From positions 1,450,247-1,514,246 of the forward strand of contig OZ026554.1 of assembly GCA_964020155.1 (NCBI GenBank): a stretch of DNA of 64,000 nucleotides. The letters are read 5' to 3'. The notes beneath the pieces were generated by a model that saw only the letters and a program-made list of their open reading frames with translations, had not been told where the DNA came from and made no database searches. The stretch comes from Chondrilla cf. caribensis (Eukaryota > Porifera > Demospongiae > Chondrillida > Chondrillidae). Below, one piece after another: positions 46,928 to 64,000 of this stretch; position 1 is the stretch's first letter; each line of letters opens with the position of its first letter. Both the position numbers and the translations under genes were made by a program.

Positions 46928-47340
46928 CCTATAAAAGCGAAGGTGGCCGTAAGTACGTGTATGTCATGTGAACCGAAGAGTCGCCCAGCTGACGTACAAC
47001 TTCCCAGCTGGCAGTCACAAACATGTACTGACGAACACTAATAATTGGCCGGTACACTGTGAATATGGGTTCTATTACAGACGAGCAGGAAGACAACTGA
47101 CACTTACTCTATTCCACACTCAAGAAATGTTGTCTGGAATAGGTAACCTTCACGAAGAAAACCTTTATTGTTCTATTGTCCTCCCTTAAATGAAGGTAGA
47201 AAAGATAGCCTTTGATGAGCCCGAATCTATCGCGTATATTTTGCGCTTCTGATTTCAAGCCAATAAAATCCACTCCTTCCTTGAAAAGGCTATTCCCCCC
47301 GGATTTCGTTGTTGCCGGAGAAACAATTGTAAGACAAAAT

Positions 47341-47348
47341 GCGCGAAA
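47341..47348 (-). promoter_or_regulatory. E2F-type site TTTCGCGC
   Basis: Exact match to the E2F consensus TTTSGCGC on the - strand, 414 bp upstream of the pocket-protein ATG. p107-type genes are known E2F targets, so negative autoregulation is plausible. Whether it is a core-promoter site depends on the unknown transcription start. Confidence 0.5.
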
Positions 47349-47405
47349 TATGCACAATTTCGCTGACCAACAAAAGGGCGTGGATTAGAATTTTCCCACG
47401 GTATG

Positions 47406-47413
47406 CCGCCAAA
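47406..47413 (-). promoter_or_regulatory. E2F-like site TTTGGCGG
   Basis: Second E2F-like octamer (TTTGGCGG) about 65 bp upstream of the first, on the same strand. Confidence 0.4.
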
Positions 47414-48086
47414 TTTCATGTGACTGAATATTACTTCCGAAATCGATTCGCAGCTATTACGTCATTTTCTTAACGGAACCGAAGCTGCACACGATACAAT
47501 TCCCTAGCTATAGAACATAATTATAATAGTAGCTATATATAGTACAAACGTATACAGTGCGCGCATCTTGATCTAGTTGCAATTGCATGATAATGCATAC
47601 ATCTTGCAGTACTGTACTATATCATACTGCCACATACACATATATACAACTATTGATAATGCTATAATGTATGTAGTTTTATGGATGCCGCAACAATCAA
47701 ATCCCACGAATTATAATTTATTGTTATGTATGTATGTTAATTACAATGGGATACATAACAATTAACATGCATAATCATCAGCTGCAGATCGTTCTGTGCA
47801 GTAGTTTCTACTTGCATGATGCGCAAACCAACGAAAGAACTGACTAGTATATAGCAACATGATTGAAACACAAAGCTGTAATAATATTATTGTAATAATA
47901 TAGACAAGCATACATTGTATTGTGTGATACCTGTAGGTAAGCCATGGATACACAGCGTGTTAAAGAATATTAACAATTAATTTTAACAGTGGTGTGTGTG
48001 AAATGTATAGAAAAAGATAGTGATACGAAAAACAAAATTCCCTCATGTGCTCAAGAGTATAAAGTTAATCAGGTATGTAGCTATCA

Positions 48087-61178
<13,092 letters not shown>

Positions 61179-61930
61179 TTGTAGCTGTACCGTGTGGTCA
61201 CACACACACACGCAACGACTAAGCGAGAGAGAAAGAAGACACGTTACTTAGTGCACCGTCAGCTGTCATTTACTAGCTCATATTCGGCTTCTGGGTACGT
61301 ACGTAACAGGCTATCTATAGTTGCAGAGAGTGCTAAGGTGAGACGAACGTAAAGGGGGAAGTACATCCGTAGATACAAACGTAATACAATACATTTCGAT
61401 GGCCTCATGCGTGAATACCGTACCAGACGTGGAATATAGGATCACAATTGGAACAAAGAAAATTGGACCAAAATGTTTTCCAGTTATCAAATCTACCCAC
61501 CAGCGACGGGTTTGTAGCACGCACTCGAGTGTTAAATAGTCTGTACGAGGGCGCTATATCGTGGCAGACTACGAGGTAATTTAAGGAATCGTCAATGGAC
61601 GGGTACGACCCGAAGTCGAAGAGTCATTGCAAAACTCTACTGAGAGTGGTAAACTAGAATAATGGGAGACGAACAACTAACCAGATCCAGCTTCGAGAGA
61701 GAACGAGCTTCAAGCGGAGATCGGGAGATAACCAACTGACAAGTTTTCCTCTGTCGACAACCTCCTCAAAGCCAGGCGTCCCACAGGAAGAGATGTTTAC
61801 AAAGAATTAGACAATGAATACGATCAGCGTATTTATAAACGAGTGTGTACGCACGCTAATTTTTATTTGATATTATAGGCCTAATATAATATAATAATGC
61901 TAATATAAATAATGATACACACAATTTATA
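61179..61930. other. RTK upstream region
   Basis: Probable promoter and 5' UTR of the kinase gene on the - strand. Richer in GC than the flanking introns. No gene or clear motif was recognised. Confidence 0.45.
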
Positions 61931-61939
61931 CAGCTTCAA

Positions 61940-63290
61940 CATTATCCTCTTCAAACATGCCTCTCATTGCAAATATTCCTGCTTCCCATGCTGCTACCTG
62001 TCCCACACAAAGTTGTGAACATCCCAACACTTTTTAGACGTCGTCCCGTGTCACCTTGAGGATCTCTTTGGAAATGGGTCATCGCAACATCTCCCTTATC
62101 CCCCTACTGGTCTCGCACCTGGACACTTGTCCAGTGCTATCAGGTGACAGATGGTTAAGGATATAGGCGGATATTCCTTCCAGGTCGACGTACGTAGAAC
62201 ACAATTTTCTGGCTAGTCCGACGATGGATTTGCACAAGTCTGCAGAGACTCATTGGAAGGAAAAACACATTCTCCTCAGTCACTTGCGTTGAGGCCAGAG
62301 GGTCCAGTATAGCCGTCCATTCGTTGGGCAATGGTTCTAATCATTTGACTGAGTCTATCTGGTCAAATATTACATGATGAGGTTCTGTGGCTGTTGGTTT
62401 GTTGCTGAGGACTGAGGTGGTTGTTTGAGTGGATGTTGTACGTGTTGCAATACAGTCCTTCCATTGGACTGAAGAGAGTCCAGGGGCAGAGACCTCTTAT
62501 CTTGATGCTCCATGATCAATCTCATAGCAGCCTTAATATTGCCTTGGAAGACTAGTTTTTTGAAAGATCTAGCTGTTTTCCCTTCATCGTATTGATGGTG
62601 TTGGTAGGCACTTAATTGGTTTTAGATTGTACAACCCTCATGAACAAGAGAGTTGAGATCTCCCTTTTCCACTTGGATAATCCGCTCTCCAAACATTGGT
62701 TGTGATGTTCTGTTTTGGATCTTCTGTGAGGTCTCTGTAATAGCAGGCCAGGCATCACCATTATGGCTTTTATGGCAATGCTTTCCAATGCGGTGGCATT
62801 ATTGTAAGCCTGTATTTTTCGGGAAAACTCTGAAATGAAGTCGAATCCTGCCTTTCCCCTGGGTATATCAAATAGATTTCGTTTCCAATGTTCTGTCTCA
62901 TCGTATACGTATCTAGTTTCTCAAGCCGTGCAGAAAACGTCTCCCCGTCATGTTCTTCTCATTTGAAATTTGATGGAGTGGAGGTTTCGAATTGTGGAAG
63001 GTTACTGAGACTCGGTACCTGGTGGTTGTCGTTGTCGTTATCTCTTCAGCTCGTCTCAATCGTGCATGTTGGACAAATCAACTGTATCCACGCTGGTTCT
63101 ATTGACAGCTATTGTTGTATCTTATTCATACGATTGATCTTTGCGGCTTCCGCATCGACTCTCAGAATTTCGATAAGAAAGACAATCGGTACAGCATTTT
63201 CCTGCTTTTTTGCAAGAGCAGTTGTTACAACGCCCACTACCATTGCACCGGCAGCACAAAGGCATAGTAATCTGTCTCCAAAATCGAGGT
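61940..63290 (-). pseudogene. Retroelement remnant, N-terminal and early RT part
   Basis: Degenerate, with stops. On the - strand: AMESIAIKAIMVMPGLLLQRP, then KWKREISTLLF, SVSADLCKSIVGLARKLC and TYVDLEG..AYILNHLSPD, then the RT block DDV-stop-KVLGCSQLCVGQ followed by AAWEAGIFAMRGMFEEDN. These blocks belong to the same retroelement family as 22093-23551 but cover the part ahead of the RT palm, so the two remnants complement each other. The element is cut off where the LLVDASNAFN-type catalytic region should follow. Confidence 0.6.
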
Positions 63291-63886
63291 GAACTCAAAA
63301 AGCTGAACCTGGTCCGAAAACAAAACTCACAAAGAATCTAAAGCAAGTCTCTATCCGCCATTTTTAATCAAACTCAAATCCATACAAACGTAACAAACAA
63401 ACAATCGTACAAACATACACTATTACACATGCGTGCATATTAAAAATGGCTGCCGTGGATTCAGAGGGATTAGAATAGCAATAAAATGTGTGTACCAATA
63501 GATGAACCATTGCATGTATGATTATATTGTGGATATATGGCATATCACACAAAATGCCACTATAGTATACACATGTATAATATAATTGTATGTAGATAAC
63601 ACAATATTTGTTCCATGATGGTCACGACTGGAATTAGATCTGCACATTACACGCATATTAAAACATACATACATGCATACATACATGCATGCACTTATGA
63701 AATTATAAAAATTAAAGTTGCATTTGAATATATATATGTCATGCAGCAGTTGTACAAAATCACATGGTAATAATTTTCTGTACATGTTATAAATATCATA
63801 TTATTCGTGTATGAATATTATATGACAATGAAAATACATAGACTGCAGATGGTTATGCAATAATATTATCATGTTGTGCAGGCAGT
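63291..63886. other. Intergenic sequence
   Basis: AT-rich, with a short acatacatgcat repeat near 63660-63695. No gene seen. Confidence 0.5.
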
Positions 63887-64000
63887 GCAGCTGGGCATAC
63901 ACTGTGCAGCTGGGCATACACTGTGCAGCTGGGCATACACTGTGCAGCTGGGCATACACTGTGCAGCTGGGCATACACTGTGCAGCTGGGCATACACTGT
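63887..64000. repeat. 19-bp minisatellite at window edge
   Basis: Six nearly perfect units of gtgcagctgggcatacact, cut by the end of the window. Confidence 0.93.

Larger units (their letters stand above)
46928..48086. other. Pocket-protein promoter and RTK 3' region
   Basis: Upstream region of the pocket-protein gene and downstream region of the kinase gene; no further gene is seen. On the - strand AATAAA at 47717-47722 could end the kinase transcript, 365 nt past its stop. E2F-like sites are listed separately. Confidence 0.5.

Overview
The window is animal nuclear DNA: intron-rich genes with GT-AG splice sites, AT-rich spacers, many (GT/AC)n microsatellites, minisatellites, MITEs and retroelement debris. 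The gene set (a p107/p130 pocket protein, a Frizzled-domain/kringle receptor tyrosine kinase, a Vestigial-like TEAD cofactor, LSM14, NTF2, COA4) is metazoan. Short introns, a retroelement family I associate with sponges and cnidarians, and a plant/fungal-type 2OG oxygenase array make an early-branching marine animal, most likely a demosponge, the best guess. This is inferred from gene content only.

Layout. 1-780: small mitochondrial assembly gene COA4 (+). 2520-20072: three decaying tandem copies of a ~7 kb segment, each with one intact intronless 2-oxoglutarate/Fe(II) oxygenase gene on the - strand (2685-3620, 9999-10940, 16854-17795). The copies differ by datable insertions: nested hAT remnants in unit 1, a CR1-like LINE and a foldback element in unit 2, large deletions in unit 3. 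The array stops 12 bp short of the NTF2 stop codon. 20085-24080: NTF2 (-), four exons rebuilt here by splice sites and phase. 230 bp away, divergently, LSM14 (+, 24311-28387, six exons). Tail-to-tail with it, a Vestigial-like gene (-, two exons, 29144-30611). 31320-46927: a complete p107/p130 gene (-, 30 coding exons, 1131 aa). 48087-61178: a receptor tyrosine kinase (-, 8 coding exons, 1014 aa) with the unusual order signal peptide - Fz CRD - kringle - Fz CRD - kringle - TM - kinase. 61940-64000: retroelement remnant and a minisatellite running off the edge.

How the genes relate: these are mostly unrelated housekeeping and signalling genes. Two themes stand out. Cell-cycle and growth control: the pocket protein has E2F-like sites upstream of its own start, suggesting the autoregulation known for p107, and the Vestigial-like protein would act on TEAD/Hippo output. 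RNA handling: LSM14 and NTF2 share a compact divergent promoter. The exon models were assembled by hand; every junction was checked for GT/AG and reading phase, and the summed lengths are exact codon multiples. No transcript or database search was available.
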